The translations under genes and the position numbers were made by a program. From NCBI GenBank assembly GCA_943736015.1, contig OX031066.1, forward strand, positions 25,864,627-25,928,626: 64,000 nucleotides of DNA. Direction: 5' to 3'. How positions within the stretch are numbered: position 1 is the first letter of the stretch; each line of letters starts with the position of its first letter. Below the pieces are notes generated by a model. The model did not search any database, was not told where the DNA came from, and saw only the letters and a program-made list of their open reading frames with translations. Of the stretch, positions 1 through 12,356 are shown one piece after another. Source of the stretch: Tridacna crocea (Eukaryota; Mollusca; Bivalvia; Cardiida; Cardiidae).

Positions 1-410
1 ACCGACTCAGTTTATCTTACGTAATCTGCACAGTCCAACCTGAGTTGAAACTTGTCGGTGTTTCCACTTTTTTGTACGTGTAAAGAATAAATTTATCGGA
101 TGATTAAGTCGGTCGATAGAATACATGAATTTTATTGGGTCTATGATTAAATTACCACTTGGTTTGTCTAATATTTTGTAGTTTTTTTTTTTCTAACATT
201 CTTAAAGATAAGGACATTGAAACTGTCCTTCTTCCACAATATTTTCTTCCCTATCAAGGACAAATCACATCATTTGGGAGAGGTTTGAGTAATAGTATTT
301 AAATACTTTTCGTTTCGATGATGAACAAAAAAATTATCGGTTTAACATACAGATTTCATACTGTAGAACACAAACCCTCCAAGTTTTAATGGCCCTGAAA
401 GAGAAGGCGT

Positions 411-493
411 TTGAAAACACTGTGGGGGGAAAAAGGAGAAAATGCTGGTTACCAGCATTTTCTCCTTTTTTCCCCCCACAATGTTTTCTACTC
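411..493. mobile_element. family A palindrome with expanded G run in both arms
   Basis: TGTGGGGGGAAAAAGG on the left and CCTTTTTTCCCCCCACA on the right; the usual three G/C are doubled on both sides. Outer ends are decayed. Confidence 0.75.
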
Positions 494-876
494 TATCATA
501 GAACTTTAAGTTCATTTTTATCAATTTTGAATTTGCCCTCCGTAGATATTTCGAATTTAGAAAAGTTAAAAATATCCGTCGATTGGAAATGGGTTACCCT
601 AGTGACTCTCTGGGCCAAATAATATCTTTTGGTCATCATGACGCCCTGTCACTCTCCATACAATAAAACACGGTGCACGTGTATCAATCACTATAGAAAC
701 CAAAATATATTATTTGTCAACTGTTTTTTTGTGGCATACATATGTTTGTATATGTGACATGCGTGTATATTATACATAAATTCAGGTATAAATTGGTGGA
801 TGTAAATCACTCATTCACCGAAGAAACTAAACTGTGTTTGTTCTTCTTCCTTGCTTATGAATATATATTTGACATT

Positions 877-903
877 TCTATATCTGATTGATTGATTGAC
901 TGG

Positions 904-936
<33 letters not shown>

Positions 937-1062
937 CGATCGATTGATCGATCGAACGAACGAACGAACGAACGAACGAACGAACGAACGGTCGGTCGGT
1001 CGGTCGGTCGGTCGGTCGGTCGGTTGGTCGGTTGTATGGATGGATGGATGGATTGTATCATG
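877..1062. repeat. compound tetranucleotide microsatellite
   Basis: Consecutive blocks of TGAT, GATC, CGAA, GGTC and GGAT units. They adjoin the tail of the SINE and probably grew from its short tail repeat. Confidence 0.85.
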
Positions 1063-1302
1063 TTTTTAACGCCATTTTCGACATTATTTCGGTTATATCG
1101 TGGAGGCCAGTGCACCTATCCATGCTTTCCTGGAATTTCTGTTATCAGTACTCCGCACGATATTCTTTCCAAGCCACTGGCTACTTTCCCACATAACCAA
1201 CGTCGAAAGATAGTCAAAGCTGAGGGGGGAATGAATCCTGTAGCAATGAATATCACAAATCCTCGGAAAGAAATTTGCCGAGCCGGGGAACGAACATCTT
1301 CG
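1063..1302 (-). mobile_element. SINE with a long microsatellite tail
   Basis: Minus-strand SINE tail CGATATAACCGAAATAATGT then GGCGTTAAAAAC, continuing into the tetranucleotide block at 877-1062. The body shares TGAATCCTGTAGCA and CAGTACT..GCAC with the copy at 28548-28805. Confidence 0.6.
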
Positions 1303-1692
1303 CCAGCCAAGTTTACGATCACTACGTGGATCTTACCTTGGCGGATTGAGCTTGATTTTTACAACCCCCCGATACGCCTTTTCATTGGATGCAGCCAGCT
1401 CTAGCTGCATCCAATAAAATCGCTCGTAGCATTTCATCTTTGATAAAAATAGAACACGGTCTCTACCTTTCGAATAATAGGTAAAACATGGAAACCCACG
1501 TGGATGTCTGCTTATCGCTTCATGTGTATTCGTAAGCGGTTTGTAAAACGATATTTCATTTGCTTTTAGAAACATGATGTAAAGGGGAGTAATAACCAGC
1601 ATCCAATAGAGGGCGCATCGCACGAATCTCGAAATCGGGCTCAATCAGCCAAGGTAAGATCCACGTAGTGATCGTAAACTTGGCTCGCTAAG
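1303..1692. mobile_element. family M MITE with long terminal inverted repeats
   Basis: About 390 bp with inverted ends of about 45 bp (AGCCAAGTTTACGATCACTA at the left, its complement at 1672-1691). The interior matches the copy at 6759-7148 in reverse. Inserted next to or inside the head of a SINE. Confidence 0.65.
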
Positions 1693-2098
1693 ATGGGGAA
1701 TGAACAGTGACCTCGTATTCTCCAATTCTTTACACTACCGACTGCGTTACCGAGTCTCGATTTCATGTTAATAACACGAGCATGCGTAACGAAATAGAAG
1801 TCGCTAGTTTGATTTTTCGGGTTTTTTTTTTACAAATTAACCCGACTGCAAAATTTTATCTCTCGATTTATCAACGATTTATATTTTAAATGGGGATATT
1901 AACCCCCTGCGATATCTACCCCTATCCCACGCATGACGAAATCTAATGACTTTTTATTGAAAAAAGGGGGGGGGGGGTAGATTGTGATCACTGTACACGT
2001 GCTTGAAGTCTCATCTTGGATTGCCCTTTTCGCAAAACATTGCTTTATTTGACCCCTGACTAAACAATCCCTTGTTTAACCCTGTGAAAGAAATAATT

Positions 2099-2167
2099 TA
2101 AAGACATTGTGGGAAAAGAAGAAAATGCTGGTTACCAGCATTTTCTTCTTTTCCCACGATGTTTTAA
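2099..2167. mobile_element. family A palindrome fragment
   Basis: GAAG/CTTC form in both arms; outer ends not found. Confidence 0.65.
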
Positions 2168-2355
2168 GGACGAATCTCACTGTTTCGATATACATGTATA
2201 TTTTACTAATTTGTCATCTGCAAAATGCTTTCAGGTCGGAAAAGAATCAGGTTGGAATACAATTGTTCAGTAAAGAGGTCACATTTTGTTATATGTCCAT
2301 TTTCAAAATTCTCTGCAGGCTTCAAATCGGTGTATACTTGGGTTCTGTTATTCAA

Positions 2356-2584
2356 CCCATTACCACACAATCCCTACTTTTGACGCCCCTGAGAAAGAAG
2401 CCTTTGTTAAACATTCATTGTGGGAAAAGGAGAAAATGCTGCATGGTAACCAGCATCTTTTCCTTTTCCAACAATGTTTTCTACCCTTCCCAAACCAAAT
2501 TTCAAATTTTCAGTCACTTTTATTTTGTCGTCTGCAAATGTTTTCAGTTTGGACCAGTCTAAAATATTGTCGTTTGGTAATGGT
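2356..2584 (+). mobile_element. family A TTAA palindromic MITE
   Basis: The 'plus' form used for all family A entries: CCCATTACCACACAATCCC, CCTGAGAAAGAAGCC, a palindrome around TGCTGGT.ACCAGCA, then GTCGTCTGCAAATG and a TTTGGTAATGG end. 3' TTAA present, 5' reads TCAA. The palindrome apex has a small insertion. Confidence 0.85.
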
Positions 2585-3004
2585 TTAAATTGGGCAGCTT
2601 AAAAGTAAACCTAAAGGCGCGAGCGTTCTGTCAAATTGGTATGACAACATACGCTTGACAAATTTCAGGATAAGAACATAACACACTTGCAAAAAAAAAT
2701 GATAATTTCACTAAATATTAACATCTTTGTGACGAAAAAAAAAAGGATCCCCAAATATGGCGGACTAAATCCTGTTCCAGACGGTCTTTTTCCCAGTATT
2801 TACATAATATTGGAGAAATGCAAATTTGATTGGACTCTATTCGTAAACAGACGCTGAAAGACACGCCCCTTGTAACATTGCTCATGTCTTCCTACTTAAG
2901 CTCCGCCTCCAACACTTGAGAACGCCTCATCGATTAAAGTATCCTTTTTAGCCCTTTCCCAAATCAATCTCGAGTTTTAATGTTCCTAAAGAACGTACTT
3001 TTTT

Positions 3005-3083
3005 AAAAACATTGTGGAATAAAAAGATGAAAATGCTGGTAACCAGTATTTTCTCCTCTCTTCCAAAATGTTTTCTATCTCTC
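3005..3083. mobile_element. family A palindrome fragment, mismatched
   Basis: AAAAACATTGTGGAATAAAA and ATTTTCTCCTCTCTTCC around TGCTGGTAACCAGTA. Confidence 0.55.
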
Positions 3084-3202
3084 CAATACTAACTTTCAGT
3101 TAAACTCAAGCACATTTAGCTACGCCGAAAAAAACAGATGTGATATTAGTAAAGGTTGATTATATTTTAACGCTGCAACCATAAAATCCGGACCTTTCAT
3201 GA

Positions 3203-3300
3203 CCCTGACGAATGCATCTTCTGAAAACATTGTTTGAAAAGGAGAAAATGCTGGTAACCAGCATTTTCTCCTTTTCAAACAATGTTGTTTTTTTTCCCAC
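3203..3300. mobile_element. family A palindrome with GTTTG/CAAAC arms
   Basis: ACATTGTTTGAAAAGGAG on the left and CTCCTTTTCAAACAATGT on the right replace GTGGG/CCCAC on both sides. Confidence 0.75.
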
Positions 3301-3981
3301 TATTTCGCAGACAAGTTCCATCATTGCGGCCACTTTAAATTTGTCGAGGGCTGACATGGGTCGAAGCTTTTTGTTATTTGTAAATTTTCTGCAAATCTAA
3401 GGATGATTCTACCTCACGATTCAGCAAATTGTTTATTGACATAAATTCTATGGATTCATAGATATTCGATGCCTTGCTCTGTATAATGTTTCACGAATAT
3501 GCACCTAAACCCCCCCCCCCCCACCTCACCTTTCACCATTGAAAGGTTGCCATTCAAATGTAGAACACACATGGAGATTAGAATTTACGCTTAGAAAACC
3601 CAGCTTAACTTCAGTTTCTTTTTGCAGACAATTATGTAAATCAAGATTAGACAGCTCAAAACATAGTCTGATCTTAGATCCACAAAGATCTATATTTTGT
3701 TAGAAAATCTAGCGATTTAATCCAGAAAATTGTTTTTATCAACTATCAGAAATGAAAATATCTCACCATCATGTGTGAGAATCCCAAAGGGTAAAAAAAA
3801 AGCATCGATTATACATCCTATAACAGGCGAAAAGGGGCATTCGGATATTTCGGTAAACTGTCGTACCTGATCAACCTGCTCAGCTTGTGACGGCTGATCC
3901 AAGGCGGCACTTTCCGACTACATTCGATTTTGTACTACAGTAGACTTGTGCGAAACAGAAAATCACATCAGAACGGAAAGT

Positions 3982-4031
3982 GTAGTCTCGGATCAGCCTG
4001 CGCGGACAGCGCAGGCTGATCCGAGACTACG
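3982..4031. mobile_element. family C palindrome (CAGCCTGCGC)
   Basis: GTAGTCTCGGATCAGCCTGC with its complement across GCGGACAGC. A decayed relative precedes at 3830-3905. Confidence 0.7.
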
Positions 4032-4439
4032 ATTTACGCAAATGTCTGTGTACCCCTTTTTCGCATGTTGCAGGACATTTATTATACAGTATGAAGGTTT
4101 AGTGTGAATACAGCTACTCAAGTGTCATTTATAGAAATATGAATTATAATACGGGCAATATCAAATGTATGAATACAAATTAGCTTAAGTGCACTGATAT
4201 AGACGCGCTTTCCGTTTTGCGCTTGAATTCCGTGGTCGTAACCTCTTGAAATGCGAAGAGTTACAACTTACAGTAGAAATTTGTTGTTTAATAATTGCAA
4301 ATATTTTGGAGAAAGCAACCCTCTTAATTTTTTCCCTCTTAATGTTCTCTTTTTTAAAAAAAAAATACGTTTTATTCCTAGGGTCGGTAAAAACACAACA
4401 TTGTGTTTAGGCTGCTAAAAGTGATCTACTGACTTTTTG

Positions 4440-4505
4440 CAGACGGTGTAGATCAAGATCAGACTGTACAGAACGTGCAGTCTGATCTTGGATCTACACT
4501 GTCTG
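4440..4505. mobile_element. family B palindrome (GTAGATC ... GATCTAC)
   Basis: GTGTAGATCAAGATCAGACT with its complement across the apex GTACAGAACGTGC; preceded by TAGGCTGCTAA. Family B has no clear terminal repeats outside the palindrome. Confidence 0.7.
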
Positions 4506-5477
4506 ATATGGAGAAAATAATCCAACAAAACATAACTTTAAAATATCAATAAGAACACGTTAGTGTATTAAATTGGGATTATATGGCGAAGATTTTTTAA
4601 ACTTTGAATAAGTGAGACGGATATTTTCATAAGCCCGTCTTTATCCCCAACGCTTTCGCCGGTAACGACCATTTTCTCCTTTTCCGACAATTTTTTCTAC
4701 CGTTCCAAAAACAAATTTCAAGTCATGTGCTACTCTAATTTTGTCGTGCATATAACGTGCAGTGTGATTTTGATATTACACTGTCCGATACGGTGACCAA
4801 TTCCCCGGCGCACAGAGATGTGAAAATCACCAATCCGTAGAGAACATGTCACAGTATCGGACAGTGTAAATCCAAGATCATACAGCAAATTCTAAGCAGT
4901 CAGATCTTGGCCTAAATCCCATGGAAGAGCAAATGAGACTTGTTTAGAAAGCAAAGTGGTCAGAGATCCATGTATCGTAACACTGTAGATCCAAGATCAG
5001 ACCGGACATTCATTGCATTTCGATCTTGATCAAGTCTTCACACAAAAAATAAAATCCTTTAGTATTTATTGATTTTTATATGGTGAAAAATAGTCGATAA
5101 ATCCAAGCCAGTATCTTGCCAACAATTTTCCATGTATTTACTTACCTTTTATTTCAGTTTTCTGTCCGTCTATCAATAAATGTCCATTCTAGATCTATTG
5201 AAGATAAATGAATCCAGGAGTGCCTTTCGAGACGTATATTTATAGTTATTTTACGCGTTTTCCTTTTATCCAGGAAAAGTCAAGCTTTGATTGAAAAAAA
5301 AAAAAGCTTGGCTCTTCCGTGTATGTCGGTTTTTGAAAGGTACCCCTGAGGAGATCGATCATTTGAAATTAATATCGATTAATTGATAAATTCGTACTGC
5401 CCTGGAGGAAGTCGGGAAGTTCAAGAAAATTAGTAGCCGTGGCAACGGAAAATGGGACCTGACGATATAAGTCTTAA

Positions 5478-5698
5478 CCCATTACCACACAATCCCTACT
5501 TTTGACGCCCCTGAGAAAGAAGCCTTTAGAAAACATTGTGGGAAAAGGAGAAAATGCTGGTAACCAGCATTTTCTCCTTTTCCCACAATGTTTTCTATCT
5601 TTCACAAAACAAATTTCAAATTTTCAGTCACTTTTATTTTGTCGTCTGCAAATGCTTTCAATTTGGACCAGTCTAAAATATTGTCGTTTGGTAATGAG
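5478..5698 (+). mobile_element. family A MITE, intact
   Basis: 221 bp between TTAA at 5474-5477 and 5699-5702. The palindrome from AAAACATTGTGGG to its complement is perfect. A good reference copy. Confidence 0.9.
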
Positions 5699-6162
5699 TT
5701 AAAGTTTTCTTGCCCACTATTTGTCATTTACTTAAAGTGACAATAAAGTCCAAAAGTAAACAAAGAAGGCGTTTAAATGCATTTGAATTTATATCTTACC
5801 ATTTTAAATTATGGAAATTATTGTGAACATGACAATCTGTCATTGTATGGTCCGTCCAAGAGTTAGTTGCTGACAGAGAAATTAATTTTAAAACTAGATT
5901 AAAACCTGCCAGGTAGCCGTGTCTTTTGTTTACTTTTTGCCTGATTTTAAAATCCTTTTTTTTTTTGCCAGCGATTCAAATTATGGTCCGATCACACGAT
6001 ACCAGACCTCATACTTTTAAATGGTATGATATAAATACAAAATGCATTTGGACACCTGCTTTGATATTTTGGCTTTCACTGGGCCTTTAAAACTAAATGG
6101 AATTATTCTTTTATAATAATATAATTTGAGCCATACTATGTGAAAAGGGGACTTAATGCAAC

Positions 6163-6230
6163 TGCGAAAAGTAACGACCCAGGTCAGCCTGCGCAGTCTG
6201 CGCAGGCTGACGTGGGCCGAAACTTTTCGC
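6163..6230. mobile_element. family C palindrome
   Basis: GACCCAGGTCAGCCTGCGCA and complement, within GCGAAAAGT ... ACTTTTCGC. Confidence 0.72.
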
Positions 6231-6758
6231 TGTTGACCAATTTTCCGTATGGCCAAGGCCCAGTCTACCTCATGATTAAGTAGATTATTATGGATCCATA
6301 AGTATGATCGATTGCCTTTAGTAGCATGCATCACGGAGATTCATTAAGCATCCTTTTACCAGAGCATGGCTCATTTATTTTTTTTAACGTGACTCGTGCA
6401 TCCATTCAATTCCCGTCGATTTATGTAAAATTTCTGTATATATGTTACTGATGGGACGTCGTGCTTCATATAAAGCTGACAATAAAACGTCCTGTCTGTC
6501 TGTCTTATAAGTCACTCAAAATTCAACGCTTGTATTTATCAAAAACTGTTTTGAAATTCTACTTTCCATTTCTAATTCTAACTTCAAAAAAAAAAAAAGC
6601 CATCTGATTGGATGAGACATGACGTATCAGCTAATCAGACAGCTTGTTTTTGCAGTTTACAATAAGAACTAAATTTGAAATGATTCTTGAATACAAAATA
6701 TGTGATGTGACTACAATGCTACAATGCATCAACGAGAGGCACCAAGCCCCCTTTTGCC

Positions 6759-7148
6759 AGCCAAGGTTACGATCACTATACGTGGATCTTACCTTGGCTG
6801 ATTGAGCCCGATTTCGAGATTCCTGCTATGCACCCTCTATTGGATGTTGGTTATTACCCCCCTTTACATCGTATTTCTAAAAGTTTATGAAATATCGTTT
6901 TATAAACCGCTTACGAACACACATGAGGCGATAAGCAAACATCCACGTGGGTTTCCATGTTTACCTTCATTTCGAAAGCTATCGACCTTGTTCTATTTTT
7001 ATCAAAGATGAAACGCTACGAGCGATTTCATTCGTTGCAGTTAGAGCTGGCTGCATCCAATGAAAAAGCGGGGGAATGTAAAGATCAAGCTCGATCCGCC
7101 AAGGGTAGAGAAGCGTAATGAATCGTCAGCCTTGGCTTGCGAAGATGC
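6759..7148. mobile_element. family M MITE, opposite orientation
   Basis: The interior (for example CATCCACGTGGGTTTCCATG) matches the copy at 1303 in reverse complement. Both sides carry the same 16 bp, AAGCCCCCTTTTGCCA, at 6744-6759 and 7149-7164. Confidence 0.65.
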
Positions 7149-7454
7149 AAGCCCCCTTTTGCCAAAACATTGCTCGTAAATACCTAAGGAGTCTATAAAA
7201 AGCAGCTCAACGATGAAATCAACAAGCCTGTCGGAGGTCCCATTTCGCACTGCCCCGGCCACGGGGGACGGGGGTGTTATGTATAAATCGTGTCTATAAA
7301 GATTGATGTGTAGTTCGAAATTTGACGTTTGTAGGAAATGCACTCGGAGCGTCATGAAAAAAAAAGTGATAGCTTACATTAACTGATCGAATACTAATAA
7401 CTGTCTATAGACACGTAACTAGCTCTTGTACAAAAAAAAAAAGAAAACAAAAAT

Positions 7455-7548
7455 TGTAAAAGAAGCCTTTAGAAAACATTATGGGAAAAAGAGAAAATGC
7501 TGGGGACCAGCATTTTCTCTTTTTCCCATAATGTTTTCTAAATTTTCT
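7455..7548. mobile_element. family A palindrome with ATGGG/CCCAT arms
   Basis: CATTATGGGAAAAAGAG and CTCTTTTTCCCATAATG: two substitutions, each matched in the other arm. Confidence 0.75.
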
Positions 7549-8039
7549 AGAGAAAATAATGTTTTCTAAATTTTCTAGAGAAAAAATAGGATTTAAACTA
7601 AAAGTTAATTGTTGTCTGCTAATCAGTAACATTTGGCCGAGGCTAAAATTTGTGTCACTTATCACTTGTAAAAAGTATACTATAAGAATAGAAGCAGACA
7701 CGAAATAGATGGCTTCATTAGTTAAAAGGTGTTGAAGCTTGCAGTTCTACCAGATTATTTAGTTTCAAGACCAGACTGTGCCAGGGCTATAATTTATTGT
7801 CATTGGTAAAAAGTGTACCATCAGTACTGAAACAGACACAATCTGGATACCTTCAATTGGTCAAAAATACCGAAGTTTTGTGATTCTTTGGTTTTCATTT
7901 TTGTTGGAATATGACATAGGTTTATTGTCTCAAAAAGGCAGATACAGTGTAATTTAATTTCAATACCAAACTGCACCGTCTGTGGAGTCTGATCTTGATC
8001 TACACCGTCCACAATAGCAATTTAGCAGCACTGTTCTGT

Positions 8040-9480
8040 CCTTCTTCGGCTTGATCTACACTTTCAGCAAGAGTTACTTAAGGGAAGACCTGTGTAATGC
8101 ACCTCCGGTGAACATGGGGCAAAAATTCTAATTGGTTGATCAATAAGGATAAATAAGGTTTTATGCAGAAATAATATTTTTGCACGTTTATAACGGATCA
8201 GAAATTCCGTTTATGTCTATCTTGATAATTATATCCTGTTGGTTAATTTAAACACAAAGGTTTGGATGGTTTGCCTGTCTACAATGCGAAAAGATTTGAG
8301 TTTGAATGGAGGACAGACTATGCTAAAACTGGAAAAAAAAAACAATTGAAAAAAGTGATAATCAGATTATCTCCCTTGTTAAATGAAAATCAGTGTATCC
8401 AAATTGCAACTAGATCCTTCAATTTGGTTTGATTTGTTTTTATCCTTACCCTACTAGGAGATGTTGCGATTATTTTAATTTGACTTATGACGTATTAGTT
8501 CAATAGTCATAATATCTGCAAATTGAATTTTACACGCCATTACTATTGAAATGCGTCATATAGATCAAATCTGTACGTTGACAAATTTTGAATTAGATAT
8601 TTAAACTTGAATATTCCTAAGCAGTGCAAGGAATATCAAAGATAAAAACCAAGTTAAACCTTTCTCAGGACTAAGTAAGGGAAGTAACTGTCTTTTGTCT
8701 CCCATAGGAAGGCATTTATCCATTAGGTGCAAGATTATTGAGGAACAAGTTAGTTTATTTCAAAAAAGAAGCCAGGAGAGGTCAGCATTAGTGTTTACAA
8801 ATGATTTATTGGCTAAAGATGTCAATATATTTTGGTACATGTAAACAAACAAGTGTAGGACATGCAATGAATGAAAAAAAAGAAGCAGCGTAGAAACCTC
8901 TCTTGCAATGCATGGCAGTCATGTGACCTTCTTCCTGCGTTTCCAAGTCGCGTGATCTTTCCCTTCCCGCGGTGTTCTTTCTCTTTTTTCTAACGAAATT
9001 CCTTTTTAAACCTTTTGCTAAGATTATTCAGCTTTATATAAAAAAAAAAAATACAAGTAAGAGAGAGGACGTCTGCAATCAAATAAATGAACAAATCTCT
9101 TTTGAAATCCGCCAGATAAAAAGCAAACAACGTCCGTTTCCTATTTCAATTCTTCATTTTTTCTTTTTTCTGTTCATTTATAAAAACCATTACGAAACAG
9201 ACTGTATATCAGAACAATTGCGCAAAGAAAATGGATTTAGACAACAATTTCTGAGACAGTCTGCACTTAAAATGACCTTTCCAATCATTGTGACTGATAT
9301 CAATGCGTAACTGATAACATAACTGGTTCTGACTTTTGATAAATATTTGTGTCATAAGTTCACACTCATAACCAACATTTCCCGCGAATCAATGAGGAAA
9401 TGGAACCAGACATTGGCCAGAACAAGCAATGATTCCTTTCTTCAAAAGCTTACAAATAAAGGGAGGGTGTGGTTAAATAG
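8040..9480. other. unique-looking DNA, no gene seen
   Basis: AT-rich. The reading frame at 8972-9310 has a Phe/Lys-rich composition without a recognisable domain or splice context; treated as chance. Confidence 0.4.
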
Positions 9481-9530
9481 GCGTATTGGAAAGTTATGAT
9501 GTAATACTTTTTAACAATGTTTTTGTTTAA

Positions 9531-9745
9531 CCCATTACCACACAATCCCTACTTTTGACGCCCCTAAGAAAGAAGCCTTTAGAAAACATCGTGGGAAAAG
9601 GAGAAAATGCTGGTATTTTTCTCCTTTTCCCACAATGTTTTCTACCCTTCACTAAACAAATTTCAAATTTTCAGTCATTTCTATTTTGTCGTCTGCAAAT
9701 GCTTTCGATTTTGACAAGCCTGAAATATTGTCGTTTGGTAATGCG
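9531..9745 (+). mobile_element. family A MITE with collapsed apex
   Basis: TTAA on both sides. One side of the apex is deleted (TGCTGGTATTTTTCTCC), shortening the right arm. Confidence 0.85.
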
Positions 9746-9749
9746 TTAA

Positions 9750-9868
9750 CAACCCTTGAGGGAGACTCCTTTTTGAAAAAGAGAAAAAAACACAACATTT
9801 CGGGGAAAAAAGCAGAACATACTAGTTTCCAACATTTTCATCTTTTCCCAGTATGTTTTCAAACCTTT
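9750..9868. mobile_element. family A fragment sharing TTAA with its left neighbour
   Basis: Degraded palindrome (TTTCCAACATTTTCATCTT ... CAGTATGTTTTC) directly after TTAA 9746-9749. Confidence 0.5.
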
Positions 9869-9872
9869 TTAA

Positions 9873-10118
9873 CTCAGTACCAAACGACAAAATTTTAGGT
9901 TTGTCCAAATCAAAAACATTTGCAGACGACAAAATAAAAGTGACTGAAAATTTGAAATCTATTTTGTGAAGCGTAGAAAACGGATATTTTCATAACTTGA
10001 GCCTGTATTTACACCTTGCGCTTTCGCTGGAAACGAGCATTTTCTCTTTTTCCCGCAATGTTTTCTAAAGGCTTCTGTCTCAGGGTCGTCAAAAATAGGG
10101 ATTGTATATGGTAATGGT
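9873..10118 (-). mobile_element. family A MITE, reverse orientation, one arm decayed
   Basis: Starts CTCAGTACCAAACGACAAAA after TTAA 9869-9872 and ends with TATATGGTAATGG. The left palindrome arm is replaced by unrelated sequence. Confidence 0.75.
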
Positions 10119-10234
10119 TTCAGTCAATCCCAGCAGTTGAATCAGAATGAATTTGTTAGCAGAATGGACGAGTCGAAGCTGTTGATTGCTTGTAAAGTAT
10201 TATGAAATTTGAAAGCACCATTAAGTTTAAATTT

Positions 10235-10402
10235 TAGACCAGTTCTAATTGAAAGCATTTGCAGACGACAAAATAAATGCAACTGAAATCTGTTTTGGAG
10301 AAGGGTAGAAAACGTTGTAGGAAAAAGAAGAAAATGCTGGTTACCAGCATTTTCTTCTTTTCCTACAATGTTTTCAAAGGCTGTCTATCTCTGGGTGGTT
10401 AA
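10235..10402 (-). mobile_element. family A MITE, 5' truncated, arms changed in step
   Basis: Both palindrome arms read GTAGG/CCTAC and GAAG/CTTC instead of GTGGG and GGAG. Confidence 0.8.
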
Positions 10403-10979
10403 AACTATCTTTTTCAATAAAAACTGCAAAATCCTAGACATTCTCATTAAACATAATTATTGTTTTATTGCTTTTTAATCTGTTTTCGCGCATTTTCTCA
10501 ACTGACTGGTTTTCATCTCGAAATAGTTTGAAATAATTTTCTACAGATTAAGATCTATTTTACAGCGCAGAATTGACGCCTTGAGGACGGCTTGCCAGTC
10601 TGTCGACCAAACTACATGTACCTTTTGTTTCGTTTGAAGCAGACAAGAGATTACACTACGAGAAAATACTGATGCAAAAAAATCAATGACGCCGCAAATT
10701 AATAGTTTCTTAAAAAAAGGCACATTACAACATTTTAGATTGACCAAACTAAATTCAAGGTTTGCTAAACAAAGTGAGATATGAACTGAGAAGTCCTAAA
10801 CAATCCTTAGAATGCAATTTAAAGCTTAAAAAAATCATATGGTGAGACACAATCATAGCCATTTTTCTTTAACGGGGCTATGTACAAAAGCAGTTGTCTA
10901 AGAGAAACAACACAAGAAAATAGTATTTAAACTAGGTTCCAAATTACCAAATTGATATTAAAAACTGGAGATGAATCGA

Positions 10980-11105
10980 TCAAAGTAGGTACGAAATGAT
11001 ATAAGTGGGTATAAAATGACTAAAATAAAAAGAATAAGTGGGTAAGAAATGACCAAAATTGTACCGTAAATGGCCTAGGTACGACATGACCCGGTTACCA
11101 AATGA
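10980..11105. repeat. short degenerate repeat of GGTAYGAAATGACC units
   Basis: GTAGGTACGAAATGATATAA, GGGTAAGAAATGACC and GGTACGACATGACC recur within about 120 bp. Confidence 0.45.
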
Positions 11106-11280
11106 CTTGAATCCGAGTAAACAATATGGCTGCCTCCATAGGTACTTCGTTGTCTGCGCATGTCATATATTTCGGAGACTCGACCTGTCTGCTATGATGC
11201 ACCACTCTCCCCCGTAATGGGGGGGGGGGATTATAGTAATTAGTACCAATGGAGGAAATGGTTTTAATCAATACGGTAAA

Positions 11281-11506
11281 CTCTTTACCACACAAGAAAA
11301 TTTTAGACTGGTCTAAACTGAAAGCATAAAAAATGCAGATGACAAAATAAAGGTGACTAAAAAATAGAACTTTGTTCTAGGAAGGGTAGAAAACACTGTG
11401 GGAAAAGGAGAAAATGCTGGTTACCAGCATTTTCTCCTTTTCCCATAGTGTTTTCAAAAGGCTTCTTTCTCAGGGGCGTCAAAAGTAGGGATTGTGTGGT
11501 AATGGG
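11281..11506 (-). mobile_element. family A MITE
   Basis: CTCTTTACCACAC to TGTGGTAATGGG, then TTAA at 11507-11510. Arms carry CACTG/TAGTG in place of CATTG/CAATG. Confidence 0.85.
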
Positions 11507-11984
11507 TTAATTTAGGAGAAATCAGGCCTGATTTAGCTTCAGCTTTCCCTAAACTGCTGATCATAGCTGAATGAATCGCACTAGGTAGAGTTTTATTGAG
11601 TAAACGTTTTAGCTTGAACTTCAAAGTAACGGCTGATGCATAGAAAAGTAGTCTGGTTCTGTACCCAGGATGCCATTATCTCCGGCTAGATAGCATTATT
11701 CTGTAAATACTCATCTATCTAATTTGGGCATCCTAGATAGATGTGTATTTGTTGAATGCCGTCTAGTGGGAGATAATGGAACAAAAACTTTAAAAAAAAT
11801 ATAAATAATAACACAATTTCTATTCAGCATTACATTCTCTATGACATTATCAAGTTTTACTTCAAGTACTGTGGACCGGAAGTCATACGCTATCGCCCAA
11901 ACCACGTAAATGCGCGTGTATAAAGCTTTACCAGACGACAATATATAGAAAATTCATCCTTATTTGAAAGCATTAGCAGACGAC

Positions 11985-12165
11985 AGTTTAAATGAGGCTC
12001 AAATGGTGACATTTATCTTCAAAAATGGTTGAAATTATTGTGAGAAAAGAGAAAATGTTTGTAACTTACATTTTCTCCTGTTCCCTCTTAATGTTCTTTT
12101 TTTTTTTTTAAACGTTTTATTTCTCAGAATCGGTAAAAAAAACAACATTGTGTGGTAAAGGTTCT
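11985..12165. mobile_element. family A remnant
   Basis: Decayed palindrome with AGAAAATGTTTGTAAC and ACATTTTCTCCTG, then CAACATTGTGTGGTAAAGG. Confidence 0.4.
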
Positions 12166-12204
12166 TAACTTTTAGGCTGCTAATAGTGATTTACTGACCT
12201 TTTG

Positions 12205-12270
12205 CAGAGGGTGTAGATCAAGATCAGACTGCACAGAACGTGCAGTCTGATCTTGGATCTACACTGTCCG
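12205..12270. mobile_element. family B palindrome
   Basis: Same left flank as at 4440 (GGCTGCTAATAGTGATTTAC); near-perfect arms. Confidence 0.72.
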
Positions 12271-12356
12271 ATAAGGAGATAAGTTTCCACCATTTTCATT
12301 AATTTACATATAATTTGTCGTCTGCAAGCGCTTTGAATTTGGACATGTCTAAACTT

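Noticed and set aside
389-622. Many small frames reading ENIVGKGENAGNQHFLLFPQCFL-like peptides across the window
   Set aside because: All are translations of the family A palindrome; the recurring peptide reflects the repeat, not a gene family.
3982-4031. Palindromes considered as CRISPR-like repeats or bacterial terminators
   Set aside because: Eukaryotic context, irregular spacing, no equal-length spacers; they are dispersed palindromic elements.
7041-7355. 104-codon minus-strand frame
   Set aside because: Overlaps the end of the family M MITE; composition and position give no support for coding.
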